64,000 bases of DNA. It comes from Cylindrodendrum hubeiense (Eukaryota; Ascomycota; Sordariomycetes; Hypocreales; Nectriaceae). The translations under genes were made by a program, and so were the position numbers. The notes beneath the pieces were generated by a model, which was not told where the DNA came from, did no database searches, and saw only the letters and a list, made by a program, of their open reading frames with translations. The number at the start of each line of letters is the position of its first letter. Position 1 is the first letter of the stretch. The stretch is taken from contig JAANBB010000040.1 in the NCBI GenBank assembly GCA_014621425.1, forward strand, positions 115,152-179,151, written 5' to 3'. Positions 32,647 to 44,833 of this stretch are shown here, in pieces.

Positions 32647-35434
32647 CTTGAAGGTTGCAACTATGAGGTTTGCAGCAGTGCCGAGCCTCCACGCGAGATG
32701 ATGTGTTATGAGCTTGTGTTTGCTGAGGTTTGGCGGGCTGGCAGCAAAAACATTGGCACACACATGAGGCAGCTGTCTACCTGCATGGCGAGCTCCTTCC
32801 CATTAGCTTGGGTTGAGGGGCTGAGTGTGGCTCAGTTATTGTGGCGCAACTCCACGTGACTGACATTGTCACTGACGTTAAGCTCGACCTGAGGAGTGCG
32901 CCCAGACCACGCTGGATCAATATGTCTCTGACCTGCTTGACGAGTCTCAATCCTGCCGTGTTTCCTCGCCCCATCATGCCATGTTTTGGGGTGATGCCCA
33001 GCCGCTCCATTGTCTCTTGCTAATTAATTGAGAATCCTGCCTCTTTATGGGATTGATGGCGCCAGAATTCATGTCGAGGTCCAAGAGCAGAAGCAAATCT
33101 GGGACTAGATAAGCATAGGTAATAGGGGTTGAACAACCGGCTGGGTTACGGAGTGCTGCCGTGAGCGGTTCTGACCAGACGCAATCTTTCACGTTAGTCT
33201 GTTGACTCTGAACCTGTGTTGATTGCGCAGGCGTAGCAAAAGAAAGCAGAGAACCACATGTTGGTCCGCCAAACTGCCAGACTGAGACTGACACCCTGAA
33301 ATGTATAAGATATAATTGCTCTTCCGGGTGTTAGCCTGCCTGCCCATACGAGGATTAAACATCGACCAAGTGTCAATGGATCGTAGCCAGGGGAATAGTG
33401 CACGCCTTTGACCGTCGGAAGCTGGCTAGCTCTGGTGGCTCCTCTGATGCTTTGCCTCCCTAGGTTTAGTTGCCGTACACGCGTAGCCCCTAATGGGCGC
33501 CTTTTGCGGCTTTCTTCAGGGGTAGAGAGGGTCAGCGTTGGCCACAGGCCACCAATCATCGACGGGGGTCCACGATCCGTGGCATGGAAAGCTACGCGAT
33601 AGCTTGCCATCTAGTGTGTTCGACGCGTGGGTGCACATCTCGCGGGCTGTTCTTAATAACATGGCGTTTCTGGAGGGAAGGATAAGGGCTGAAGACACCA
33701 TGCGTGAGGGATTTCAGCTGCAGCATGTAATAAAGGAATACGGCGACTTGTTCTGCAGTGGTAAAGGGGTATGCAAGCTTCACCGTGTCTCGGACAAGGA
33801 TGTCGCAGGTTGGCTCTTGAACGACCGCGTGGTCGGTGCCACCCATGCCCCTGGCCATGGCCAATCCAGAGAGTTTAGCGCCGTGAGACTGCCGATGCCA
33901 GCGTCCTGTGATTGCTGGCCCTACAGGGGCCGGCTGGGCCCTGCTGTCTCCCGTCCACCCGACTTTGAGACCGGACCGTGTTGGGGCGACCGTCCTTGGA
34001 CCGAGAGTTGCCTCTCCGTCTGTGCGGGGAGGACGCAGCGTCTTCCGGGCGCGATGGGGTTGATCTGTGATCTCCCCGAGTGGGCGGAGACAGCTGACAG
34101 GAGGCGAAAAGGAGACCGGACTGGGCGCCATGCAGAAGTTGAATTAGACGCAAGCAAAAAGGCAAGGTAACGTCCAGAGGCCGCATGAGTGATGCAGACC
34201 TAACAGGCGGACTTTTGAAGACGAGCCAATCCCACTCCTGGACGCCACCGGCACGGCATAGATGATGACAGCACCGACGTGTCTCGCTGGCAAGCATCCG
34301 GCGGGTTGCGTTGTCGTATTGGCACCTCTGGTCAATAGGTCACAGGCATTGGATGCTGCGACTCTGCGAATGATGAGTTGCGAAGCATTCGGCCGTCGTT
34401 TGGGCTTGGGGAGAAGAGGGCCCCAACAATCTCACCGTCCCAAGCACTGGTCCTCAGTGGCAGTTGCTCGCGCCTCGTCTCCTGACAGCCTTGGATCTAG
34501 GGCGCCCATCGGTATCCATCCATCCACCCATCCCATTTCGCCGTCCTGGTCCTTGGTTGGGCGTGGCCGAGAGCCGCAAGTGCCGACTTCTTCGCTCAAC
34601 CCTGTCGGCGCTGCACACGAGCCCCGGTAAGGGGAGTTGGGCCTTGGTGACCCTGGCCTCGTCCAGGGCATGCGGGCAGTGACAGCTCGACGTATCGATC
34701 GACTCGCCGGTCCCCGTCTTTCCCCCAGAGGCTCCCCGACGTGCCCAGCAGAGCATTGACGCGGAAGAGAGGTCTAGGGGCGCTAGGACGACCTCTCGAG
34801 AGCGGCCGATCAGCGCTAAGCGAGAGGCGGGAGGAGACGCCCAGGGCAGCGGCCATGGGAGGGGACGGGATGGGGGAGACTCAGTGGACGGAGTGGACGC
34901 TTCTCCAACGGGAAGGCCCCTAAACTCCAGGGATCCGTTGGTGCTAGCGGCGCCAATCTGGGGGTCCTTGGAGGGGACCGCTGGGGCCTGCTGGGGCCCT
35001 GCTAGGGGCTTTGGGGGGGCAGCTTTCGGGGGGAACTTTGTTGGATCCGCCCCTGAGCGAAGGCTTTATTTAAAAAAAAATAATTAAACCCAGTGATACT
35101 GGACGGCTTCCCCTTACTACTACGTACCCTCTGCCCCGGCGGATATCAACTCCGAGTCTTCTTGTCTTTCTCTCCTTCGCCCCATGTCCCGAGTCTCTCT
35201 CTGCTAGGTGGCTCACCTTGTTCCCTTCACCTTTATTCTTGGAGGTCTCGGCCCCGACACGCTCGTTTCCCACTTCTTCGTCGCTCTCTCCCTATGATTC
35301 TCGGCCTTCCTGCTCCCCCACAGGAGCCGCACTGCTACCGCCGCAGACGTACAACAACTGCTTCTTCTCTCTCGTAGCCGTGAGGCTCCCACACTCGTTT
35401 ACACTTAATCCGTCGGCCCAGAATATCCTTTATA
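32647..35434. other. Gene-free region
   Basis: The longest frames (33538-34170 plus, opening at TTG; 33592-34131 and 33875-34297 minus) overlap on opposite strands and contain no recognisable motif. The left end is the HP1 promoter. The right end (35100-35430) is a CT-rich leader of the gene at 35435, preceded by an A-rich tract near 35070. Confidence 0.5.
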
Positions 35435-37451
35435 ATGTCCGAAACCGCCTCCCAGACCGCCGACTCGACCACCCCCAAGGCCAGCGCCCCTAAGGACAAA
35501 GCCTGCCCATACTGCGGACAGGCCTTCACCTCGTCCTCACTTGGCCGCCACCTCGACCTGTACATCAAGGAGAAGAACGCCAAGCCTCCGGATGGCATCC
35601 ACGATGTCGATGCTATTAAGAAGCTCCGAGGGGGCATCACCAGACGCCAGCCCCGAGGGTCGCTTGGTGGTAGGCGAGAAGCCTCGACCCCTATCGGCAC
35701 GCCCAAACCCTCGGGAATGAAAGACACTCCCGTCCCGGAAAACGATGGATACAAAAGCCCCGCGATTACCAAGGATGGCCAGTTCGTGGTAGATTCCAGC
35801 TATAAATTGCCCTTCCAGCCGACCTGGGAGGCAACGGGTGTCATAAATGACATTCCCAAGAAGGGTAGCTGGGAAGGGGACTCTACCCCCGAGCCCATGA
35901 AGCGCCCAGGCATGCAGCGAGCCGTGAGCAAGCAAGCCATTCAGAAGGCCCAATTCGATGTGAAGCACAAAATGACTGATGCCATGGATAACGCTCGCGC
36001 AGCAGAGTTGGCGTTGCGAGAATTGCTTTCCTCATGGAGGGCAGCTAGGTACGCTCCCGCCCCTGATTATCATCCTTGGACGATAGCTAACTTGGAGCAG
36101 ATTGCAACTCGACACCAACTCGATGCCCTTCGAATTCGACCCCCTGTCCCTTGACTTCCCTGCCCTGACGCTCCAATGCCTCCAACCGCCACCGACACTT
36201 TTTTCTTCAACCCAACATCCCACATCGACTTCATGGTCTGTCCAGTCACCGGGACAGCGTGAGTTCGATGCTCTCCGATCATACTTCCAGGCGGAATTCC
36301 GAGCCTGGAAGCTGACCTGTACTTCGGCGACTTCATCTGCCGCGGAAGAATCAACATATCCTCCCAACATGGGTCCCTATCGAGATTTGCATGAGGCAGT
36401 TCGAAATGCGGAACAAACTGCCGAGAATCTCGAAGCACAGGTCAACGAGCACCTGGAATCTGCGTACACAGTATGGGACTCATTACCTGACCAACGGCGC
36501 CAAGAGCTATGGATTCTGGAATTGGCAAGGAGCGTTGGCAGAAAACACAAGGAGACAGAGAAGATGAAACAGGAGCATCACAAATTGAAGCAGGAGAATG
36601 CCAACCTCAAGTCTCAGGTTGAGCAACTGAACCGGTTACAGCAGCCCCGAGAATTCAAGATTTCGCAGCCAATGACGGTACCGATGGAACGGGAGCTCCT
36701 CACTGTACTTCTCGAGCAAGGCGTTAAGGGTGGAAAGGGGATAGGCTTCGGTTTGGAGGACCCTCAAGTTGAGTTGAGTTCGATTGTGTCGAAGTCAATT
36801 GAGCGGTGGAAGAAAGTCATCACATCTACACGAGCCAGCACGACTGGTATGAATGCCCAACGGTCGCTGGATCAAACGGCACAGCCGACCGGAGGAGCTA
36901 CCATTAATGGGCATACCCAGCCTACGCGCCAGGTTCAAACGCCGGCACAACCTCCGCCTCAGGTGCAGACTCCCCAGCAGCCGGCGCAGCAACAGCAACA
37001 ACCACAACAACAACAGCAGCCGCAGCCGCAGCTCAAAAGGCTATCAACGACAAGCACAAACGGGGGCATGAGCGAACATACCACAGGCTCAACCACCACG
37101 ACTGCTCCACCCTCCATCGAAGAGATGAGCGACCAGGATGCTGACGCCGAGATGGAGGACGATGACAGCTTCGCCATAATGAACGCCTCACCTGCCAAAC
37201 CCCCACCTCCTATTCAACAACAGGCCACCCTTGAAGTCCCCCGGACGAGAGGGCCCATCCAACAACGCGCAAACCCAGACCCCCGATTCATGATGCCGAA
37301 TGGCAATGCTAGTCCGGTGGGAAGGACGGCGATTGCGATGAGTCGGTCGATGCCTAATATGAACATGGCTATGCAAAACAGTGCACTGCACGGAGGAGAC
37401 ATGGGCATGGCTATGCAAGGAGTGCGAGGGGATCCCATGTATATGGAATGA
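35435..37451 (+). CDS. Conserved-looking zinc-finger/coiled-coil/polyQ protein (654 aa)
   Basis: Two exons, 35435-36048 and 36101-37451, join across a 52-bp intron (donor GTACGC, branch GCTAAC, acceptor GAGCAG) and encode 654 residues. Near the N-terminus C24-x2-C27 and H39 (CPYCGQAF, LGRHLDLY) resemble a half C2H2/C2HC zinc finger. A predicted coiled coil lies at about residues 340-385 (KHKETEKMKQEHHKLKQENA and onward). A Gln/Pro-rich stretch follows at about 488-515. The C-terminus is Met/Asn-rich (NMNMAMQNS) and low in complexity. There is no signal peptide. This looks like a fungus-specific nuclear or regulatory protein, but no family was recognised and no function is assigned. Confidence 0.8.
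36975..37040 (+). repeat. CAA/CAG repeat encoding polyQ
   Basis: A run of CAG/CAA and CCG/CCA codons encodes a Gln/Pro tract inside the 654-residue protein; probably length-variable. Confidence 0.75.
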
Positions 37452-37908
37452 GACACCAAGGTGACACCAGGTATCAGAAGTCTCCGTCGAGAGGCGAAAG
37501 GGTTGCTTGGAGGGCTGACAAGGATATTATAATGACCAAAGACTCACAGAGCGTAGTTTGGCTTGCTCACGATGTGTTAATACGAACACTATTGTACATT
37601 GACCGTTTGACCCTTGTTTCGCGCAGCCTACTTGCTCGTCTAACCGAAAACCAGTCATCTCAAGGGTGCTCGCAGAAGAACGCCCCCCGATTATGGCGGG
37701 GCTGAGTCACAGCTGCTGTGACTGAAAATTTACCCCGCGGTTGTGGCGCGCAGACATATATTTTCTGCCCCTCAATGCCCTGACTCTCCACCAGACTCAC
37801 ACCGGACTCATTTTGTCGTCTAACAGATTTTGCGGCACGACAAGATACCAGCTTTCTCGTTAGGCTGTCATTCACGCATAACACCAACGAGCGAACCGAA
37901 CCGCAATC
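37452..37908. other. Intergenic: 3' flank and KRS1 leader
   Basis: A 457-bp spacer. The right part, ending in accgcaatcATGG, is the leader of lysyl-tRNA synthetase. No TATA box was seen. Confidence 0.5.
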
Positions 37909-39839
37909 ATGGCTGACGCCGCTGCCCCCCCGACCGAGCAGGTCGCCAACCTCCACCTCGACGAGGTGACGGGCGAGCGTATCTCCAAGACCGAGCTGAA
38001 GAAGCGTCAGAAGGCCCGCCAGAAGGAGGAGGAGAAGAAGAAGAAGGCCGCCGACCGACCCGCTTCCGCGGCTCCCAAGAAGCCCGTCGGTGGTGAGGCT
38101 GCTGAGAAGGATCTCACCCCGAACCAGTACTTCGAGATCCGATCGCGGACCATCAACAAGCTCCGCGAGACCAAGACCCCGAACCCCTACCCCCACAAGT
38201 TCAACGTCACCTACGACCTACGCAAGTTCGTCGAGGAGTACAGCTACCTCAAGTCTGGCGAGCACGCCAAGGACAAGATCATCCAGCTTGGTGCCCGAAT
38301 CCACGGCAAGCGATCCTCAGGCTCCAAGCTCGCCTTCTACGATGTGCGAACGGAGGGCGTCAAGGTCCAGGTCATGTGCCAAGCCCAAGAGGTGCGAGAG
38401 GGCGCTCCCTCTTTCCAGGACCAGCATGAGCACCTTCGCCGAGGTGATATTATCGGCATTGTCGGATACCCTGGCAGGTTGGTACACAGCGGCCCAACCG
38501 AGTGACGAGATACTGACTTTGGATAGAACCGCCCCCAAGACCAAGATCGAGAAGGGTGAGGAGGGTGAGCTGTCAATCTTCGCGACTGAGGTCATTCTCC
38601 TGACTCCTTGCCTCCACGCCCTGCCCGACGACCACTACGGCTTCAAGGATGTTGAGCAGCGCTTCCGTAAGCGCTACCTCGATCTTATCTGCAACGAGAA
38701 GTCCCGCAACGTCTTCATCACCCGATCCAAGATGATCACCTGGATTCGCCGATACTTCGATGAGCGCGACTTCGTCGAGGTCGAGACCCCCATGATGAAC
38801 CAGATCGCCGGTGGTGCCACGGCCAAGCCCTTCACCACCCACCACAACGAGTATGACATGCAGATGTTCATGCGTGTCGCCCCTGAGCTGTACCTCAAGA
38901 TGCTGGTCGTTGGTGGCCTGAACCGAGTGTACGAGATCGGACGTCAATTCCGAAACGAGGGTGCCGATCTCACCCACAACCCCGAATTCACCACCATTGA
39001 GTTCTACGAGGCCTACGCCGATGTTAACGACCTGATGGAGACCACCGAGGACATGATTTCGGGACTTGTCAAGTATCTGACTGGCGGATACATCACCAAA
39101 TTCCACACCCAGAGCGGCGAGACCTACGACGTCAACTGGGAGAAGCCTTGGCCCCGATACCGAAATGATCCCCACGCTCGAGGAGGCTACCGGCGAGAAG
39201 TTCCCTCCTGGTGACCAGCTCCACACCAAGGAGACCAATGACTTCCTCCGAGGTATCCTCAAGAAGATGAAGCTCGACTGCACACCTCCCCTGACCAACG
39301 CCCGCATGATCGACAAGCTGGTCGGCGAGTTCATCGAGGAGAAGTGTGTCAACCCCTCTTTCATCACTGGCCACCCTCAAGTCATGAGCCCGCTGGCCAA
39401 GTACCACCGCGAGATCCCCGGTCTCTGCGAGCGATTTGAGGCCTTCGTCTGCAAGAAGGAGATTGCCAACGCCTACACCGAGTTGAACGATCCCTTCGAC
39501 CAGCGTCTTCGCTTCGAGGAGCAGGCAAACCAGAAGGATCAGGGTGACGACGAGGCACAGCTCATCGACGAGAACTTCTGCACCTCGCTCGAGTACGGTC
39601 TGCCCCCTACCGGTGGTTGGGGCATGGGCATTGACCGCATGGTCATGTTCTTGACCGACAACTACACCATTCGTGAGGTCCTTGCCTTCCCCTTCATGAA
39701 GGATGACACCACGGAGAAGAAGGAGAAGCTGGCGGCTGAGGAGGTTGGCATTGAGCCCATCCCTGTTGAGGGCATTGGTAAGTCGGGATGGTCAACTACC
39801 CGAAGTCCAAGCTAACATCACTTTTTAGCTCACAAGTAA
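37909..39839 (+). CDS. KRS1: Cytosolic lysyl-tRNA synthetase, with frameshift
   Basis: Exons 37909-38477, 38527-39777 and 39829-39839 encode a class II lysyl-tRNA synthetase, which charges tRNA-Lys in the cytosol. Visible are the Lys/Glu-rich N-terminal extension ([17 protein letters not shown]), the OB-fold anticodon-binding domain, motif 1 ([12 protein letters not shown]), motif 2 ([14 protein letters not shown]) and motif 3 ([12 protein letters not shown]). The last exon adds only A-H-K. Both introns are 49-51 bp with CTGAC/CTAAC branches. Within exon 2 the frame shifts by one base between WPRY and MIPTLEEA (about 39151-39164): codons before it lie in one frame, codons after it in the next, with no splice signals between and no conserved residue missing. 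One extra C or A is the simplest explanation. Otherwise length (about 609 residues) is normal. Confidence 0.92.
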
Positions 39840-40169
39840 AGATATGGTTTGTTTAGGATGATGGATACCGCGGTCTGGTCAACGCTTATGAGGTCACGCA
39901 TGGTATTTAAATAGTCATGGTGTCAGTTGTGACCACAGATTCATGATGTAGAAAAAAAAAAGGGATTCTGATTTAGAAGGCTTGTTATGTGAAATGCCAT
40001 CTAGAGCTGAGTTTGTCTTTATGTTCATCTAGCATCGCGAAGCTGGGCGGCCACAGCCCGTCATTCCATCATCACTCCTCATGCCGCCTGTTGGTTGGTC
40101 TAGTATTATACACTTGTTGATATTTTACAGTCGTGTTTGTCGGTGTGCAATCACCCCACCATCATGCCA
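39840..40169. other. 3' spacer between convergent KRS1 and COX15
   Basis: 330 bp containing the 3' ends of two convergent genes and an A-run near 39953. No gene. Confidence 0.6.
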
Positions 40170-41651
40170 TTACTTAACCAGCTGCTTCACGCGCTGCTCC
40201 AGGAGGCGCAAAGTAGGCTTGGGAATATGCAAACGATGAGCCAGGATGAGTGCCATGGTCAGAACACCGAGGGCACCGGCCTGGTGGGCGGCGCCAAGGT
40301 GAATGGGGACCATGTAGATGAGGGTGCTGATGCCCAGAACAACTTGAATGGAGACGGTGTGGAATAGACCAGCGGAACCTCGCTTGATGTTGCTGGGGAG
40401 GATAGGAGAGAGCTTCCTGGTGCGAGCGTAGATGAAGAGGGAAAGGATGGCGCAGAAGGTGGAGACGGCGAGAATTCGGTGGTTCATCTGGACGGTGCTG
40501 GGGTTCTCAAGAATGTTGCGCCACCAGAGATCGGAATGGTCCTCCTTGCGGGAGTAGAAGGTGTCGAAGAGCTCATTCTTGGGGGGGAAGATGCCGAGAC
40601 CCATCTTGGGGAACTCGTTGTAGATGAGACCAGCATCGAGACCAGCAACCAGACCGCCAGACATGGCAGTGATGAAAGTCAGGGTAGCAACCGCAAAAAC
40701 AGAGCGTCGGAAGGTGGTCAGGCCAGGATGGCTCATACCCTTGATGGTCTTGAGGGCCGCCTCAGGGTTGGCGAGCCAGCGGTGGGTACGGAGGACTGCG
40801 AGACCAGAGATGAGCATCCAGGAGTAGCAGATGAAGGCAGTTCCAAGATGGGTGGTGAGGCGGTACTGGGAGACGCGGGGGTGCGATCCAGGAGCGAACA
40901 GATCATCCTTGAGACCAGACTTGACCATCCACCAGCCGATGATGCCCTGGAAGCCGATCAATGCGGAGATGCCGAGGAGGTTGCCAGCCATCTTGGGAGT
41001 GACCTTGCGGCGGGCGATGAAGTACAGCGTGGGAAGAACAAAGGTCATGCCAATAAAGCGACCCCAGAGACGATGGAACCACTCCATAAAGTAGATTTTC
41101 TGAAATTCCTCGAGGTTCATGTGGGGGTTGAGCAGCTTGAACTCGGGGGAGGCACGGTACTTTTCGAACTCGGATTCCCAGTCGGCTTTGGACATCGGGG
41201 GCATGGAGCCGGTGACGGGTCGCCATTCAGTGATACTCAATCTGGTTTCCATGTTAGCCTCGGTTGCTTGGCAGGGGAATTGGCTCAGGCCACCCTACCC
41301 AGACTCGGTCAACCTCGTCAGGCCACCGAAAACGACAATACCAAAGACGCTGACAGCGCTGCCAATGAGCCAGTATCCTACGCTCTTGGAGGAAGCCTTG
41401 GGCCAGGAGCTCTTGGCCGCCTCGGAAACGCTCGGGGCGGACCGCGCAGCAACCTGTTCGGCTATGTTGGCCGCGGGCTTGGCCATGGCGGCGTCGGCAT
41501 ACGACCGCGATCTGACGATGTTGAGGATGCGCGAGGGCATTCCCACGGTGCGCGGGGCCTGGCGGAGGCATTGGTTGCAGACGAAGAACTTGGGCGCCGA
41601 GGCCGAGGCCTGGAGGAACAACCTCCGGAACCCGGGGGCGAGGGACGCCAT
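40170..41651 (-). CDS. COX15: Heme A synthase COX15 (474 aa)
   Basis: Two minus-strand exons, 41299-41651 and 40170-41241, join across a 57-bp intron (donor GTAGGG, acceptor ACCAG) to 474 residues. COX15 converts heme O to heme A in the inner mitochondrial membrane for cytochrome c oxidase. The N-terminus is basic and Ser/Ala-rich without acidic residues (MASLAPGFRRLFLQASASAP), as expected of a mitochondrial targeting peptide. Eight hydrophobic segments follow. Heme-ligand histidine motifs are present: EWFHRLWGR (H174), THLGTAF (H249), MNHRILA and LGAAHQAGA. The conserved GGLTRLTESG, spanning the splice site, begins the first membrane domain. Length and motifs fit the family well. It shares an upstream region of about 416 bp with divergent UTP14. 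Confidence 0.94.
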
Positions 41652-42067
41652 TGTTGAGGGTGCGGATTGCGGGTTATGGCAAAAGAGAGACCGGTGTTGA
41701 AGGAGAAGGGGAGACGTTCAAGTTATACGAGACCGACAAATTCAAGTACGCTGCCACATCCGATGGGTCTCGGCGCTCGCGCTCTCGGAATTCCAGTGCA
41801 CCCGCCCCTAAATTTATAAGGTCGACCCTGGAGAGACAATGGTGCGCTGGAATAAGGCGCCGTTGATAGGCGGTACCCGCTGTGTAGCTCCGCAGGGGTC
41901 CCCTCCCAGACCCACCCCTCACCGCCAAAATTTTGCATGGCAGAAAATTGGAAAAAACGCCCAGCCCACCAAGCACCGAAGGTCGCAGCTTCAAGCCGGA
42001 TTCGCGATCCCACGACGACGACCAGACCCACCATCGCAATCTGCACATTCATCCCTCTTCGCACAAG
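41652..42067. promoter_or_regulatory. Divergent promoter COX15/UTP14
   Basis: 416 bp separate the start codons of the divergently transcribed COX15 and UTP14 genes, so promoters of both must lie here. No TATA box is obvious, as is common for housekeeping genes. Confidence 0.55.
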
Positions 42068-44833
42068 ATGGGTGGACGACAGGCCCATGGCCGCAGCCTG
42101 ACCGCAGGTCCCAAGGCAAAGACCAACACCAACAAGAAGTCCAAGGCCCGGTCGCAGAAGAATGCCCTGGATGCCTTTGGCATTGCCCAGGAAAAGTTTG
42201 CCCCGAAGCAGAAGCAGACGCCCCGAGCGAGAGAACTAGATGTCGAAATCGAGAGGAAGCACGGTCGGGACAACGAAGACGAAGAAGACGAGGAAGAAGA
42301 GGAAGAGGAGCCCCAGAGGAAGAAGGCGAGGCCCAGTCGATCCGCTGGTGACAATGCCGACGACGGTAGCGACAGTGAGGGAAATGAGTGGCGACTAGGA
42401 GGTCTGCGGGACGACGACGAGGACTCTGAAATTGAGAGTGACGATGCTTTTGGCGACAGCGACGAGGAGAAGATGAAGGGATATTCGTTCCGCGGGAGCA
42501 AGTCGACCCAGAAGGTAGGCTGTCTCACCACAAGGAGGTCAGGGTTATACTAACAGATGAAAGGACGACGACTCAGAAGATGACTCTCAGGATGACGAAG
42601 GAGAGACTCTTGGCGCGGAAGCTATCGACCTGGCAACTGCACTCGACCAATTCGAAGAGTCTTCGGAAGAGGAGCCCGATAACAAGGAGCAATCCGGCTC
42701 TTCCGACTCAGACGATGATGCCTCCGACGAGTCAGAGGAGGATGACGATGACGACGATGACGACAGCGAAGACGACGAGGCAAACCCGGAGAAGCTGCAC
42801 GCTCTTCAGGGGTTGATCGCCGGCTACGGAGGGGAGGAAGAGGAGGACAAAACCAAGACCAAGTCAAAATCGAAAATTAGCCTCAGCGACCTGGGCCTGA
42901 CCGGCATCAACGACCAAAACGTGAAGAAGTCCATGAAGCTCCTGAATAAGGAGGAGAAGGAGACACGCCCTGGCGCCGCGAAGAAGTTGGACATTCCTCT
43001 GGCGAGGAGGCAGCAGGACCGTCTGGACCGGAGTGCCGCCTACGAAAAGACCAACGAGACTTTGGATCGATGGAACGAGACTGTGAAGCAAAACCGAAGA
43101 GCAGAGCATCTCATCTTTCCTCTCCCCCAGAACTCGGCGACTGCCGGCTTGGATACGACCGAGATCCAACCCCTTAGCACCAAGAAACCGACCAATGAGT
43201 TGGAAGCTGCCATCATGGGCATCATGGAGCAGAGTGGTCTGTCTCTCGACAAGCCCCAGAAGCCACGAGAGAAGGAGATTGACGAGGAGGGTAATGAGCT
43301 ATCCCGAAAGGAGGCTCTGGCTCGCAAGCGCATGGAGCGTGAGCTGAACTCGCGAGAGACGAAGCGAGCGGCGCGTATCAAGAAGATTAAGAGCAAGGCC
43401 TATCACCGCGTTCACCGAAGACAGCGTGAGCGTGATGAGATTGCCACCAAGGAAGCCATGGAGGAGGCTGGCGAGATCGACTCAGAGGAGGAGCGCGAAG
43501 CTCAGGACCGCCGACGAGCCCTCGAGCGTGTCGGCCAACGTCACAAGGACAGCAAGTGGGCCAAGATTGGAGGAAAGGCGAAACGAGCTGTTTGGGACGA
43601 AGACTTCCGCACTGGACTCATAGAAATGGCGCGCAAAGATGAGGAACTTCGACGGAGGAAAGATGGTAGATCCGGATTGGATGACGACTCTACTTCCGAT
43701 AGCGGCTCGGATAATGGAGATGCGTCGCTGCGACGGCAGCTTAAGGAGCTGGAAGAGGAGGACGAGGAGCCTCAGACCGGACTGATGAGCATGAAGTTCA
43801 TGCAAAAGGCAGAGGCTGCCAAGAAGCAAGCCAACGATGCCCTCGTCAAGCAAATTCGACGAGACCTAGACGGGGACGAATCAGATGACTCCGATGACGA
43901 TGAGAGGGAGGAAGTCGGCCGTCGACAGTATGGCGCCGCCGAGGGGAAGCCATTCACACCCGCTACCGAATCCTCCAAAGCTTCCAAGAAGCGCAGATCA
44001 GACGACGATGACGATGAGGTGGAGGTAACCACCAACTCAAAGGCAGCCGCGCCCAACACCACATCAGCCGATTTGACCGTGTCTACTGGTGCCTCAACCG
44101 CAGGAGCATGGTCCCGTGGCGAGGCTCGCCGCAAGAAGAAGGGCCAGTCTAGCGCGCGCATCGAGGACCTCGATCTCACGGCCAACGTCATCGTGGCCTC
44201 CCGGCCCAGCAAGTCCAAGCCCAAGTCCAAAGCCACAAACGGCACAACTCAGGACGACGCCGACTCTGATGCCTCAGAAACGGAGCAGCATCTCCCTATG
44301 GCAATTCGCGATCAGGAGATGGTAGCGCGTGCGTTTGCTGGAGAGGACATCGTGGGCGAGTTTGAGCGTGAGAAGGACGATGTGGCCGAAGCCGACGACG
44401 ACAAGATTATCGACAACACGCTTCCGGGCTGGGGTTCGTGGGTCGGCGAGGGTGTCAGCAGCCGCGAGCTGAAGCGCCACCAGGGCCGCTTCTTGACCAA
44501 GGTCGAGGGTATCAAGAAGAAGAACCGCAAGGATGCCAAGCTGGACAAGGTCATCATCAACGAGAAGCGGGTCAAGAAGGTAAGCAGCTCCCTCTCATCA
44601 ACTCTTACATATACCCTCGCGAGGAACAAATTGCTAACATTCTCGACCAGAACGACCGTTATCTTTCCTCACAGCTCCCTCACCCCTTCGAGTCACGCGA
44701 GCAGTACGAGCGTTCGCTACGCCTGCCTGTTGGACCCGAATGGATGACCAAGGAGACGTTCCAGGACAGCACTAAGCCTCGTGTGTTGATGAAGCAGGGC
44801 GTCATTGCGCCCATGTCCAAGCCTATGATATAA
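42068..44833 (+). CDS. UTP14: UTP14, U3 snoRNP/small-subunit processome protein (881 aa)
   Basis: Three exons, 42068-42514, 42564-44579 and 44651-44833, encode 881 residues. Utp14 is a nucleolar component of the small-subunit processome and an activator of the Dhr1 helicase in 18S rRNA maturation. The sequence shows highly acidic blocks, a basic KSKARSQKNALDAF start, and a central domain (IPLARRQQDRLDRSAAYE, then KIKSKAYHRVHRR). The conserved C-terminal signatures are LPGWGSWVGEG and, after the last intron, NDRYLSSQLPHPFESREQYE and PEWMTKETFQ. The first intron acceptor was taken as GAAAG at 42563, only about 10 nt after the TACTAAC branch, because the other AG at 42556 breaks the frame. Length matches fungal Utp14. 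Confidence 0.93.

Noticed and set aside
33538..34170. Plus-strand frame of 210 codons
   Set aside because: It opens at TTG, overlaps long minus-strand frames and has no recognisable motif.
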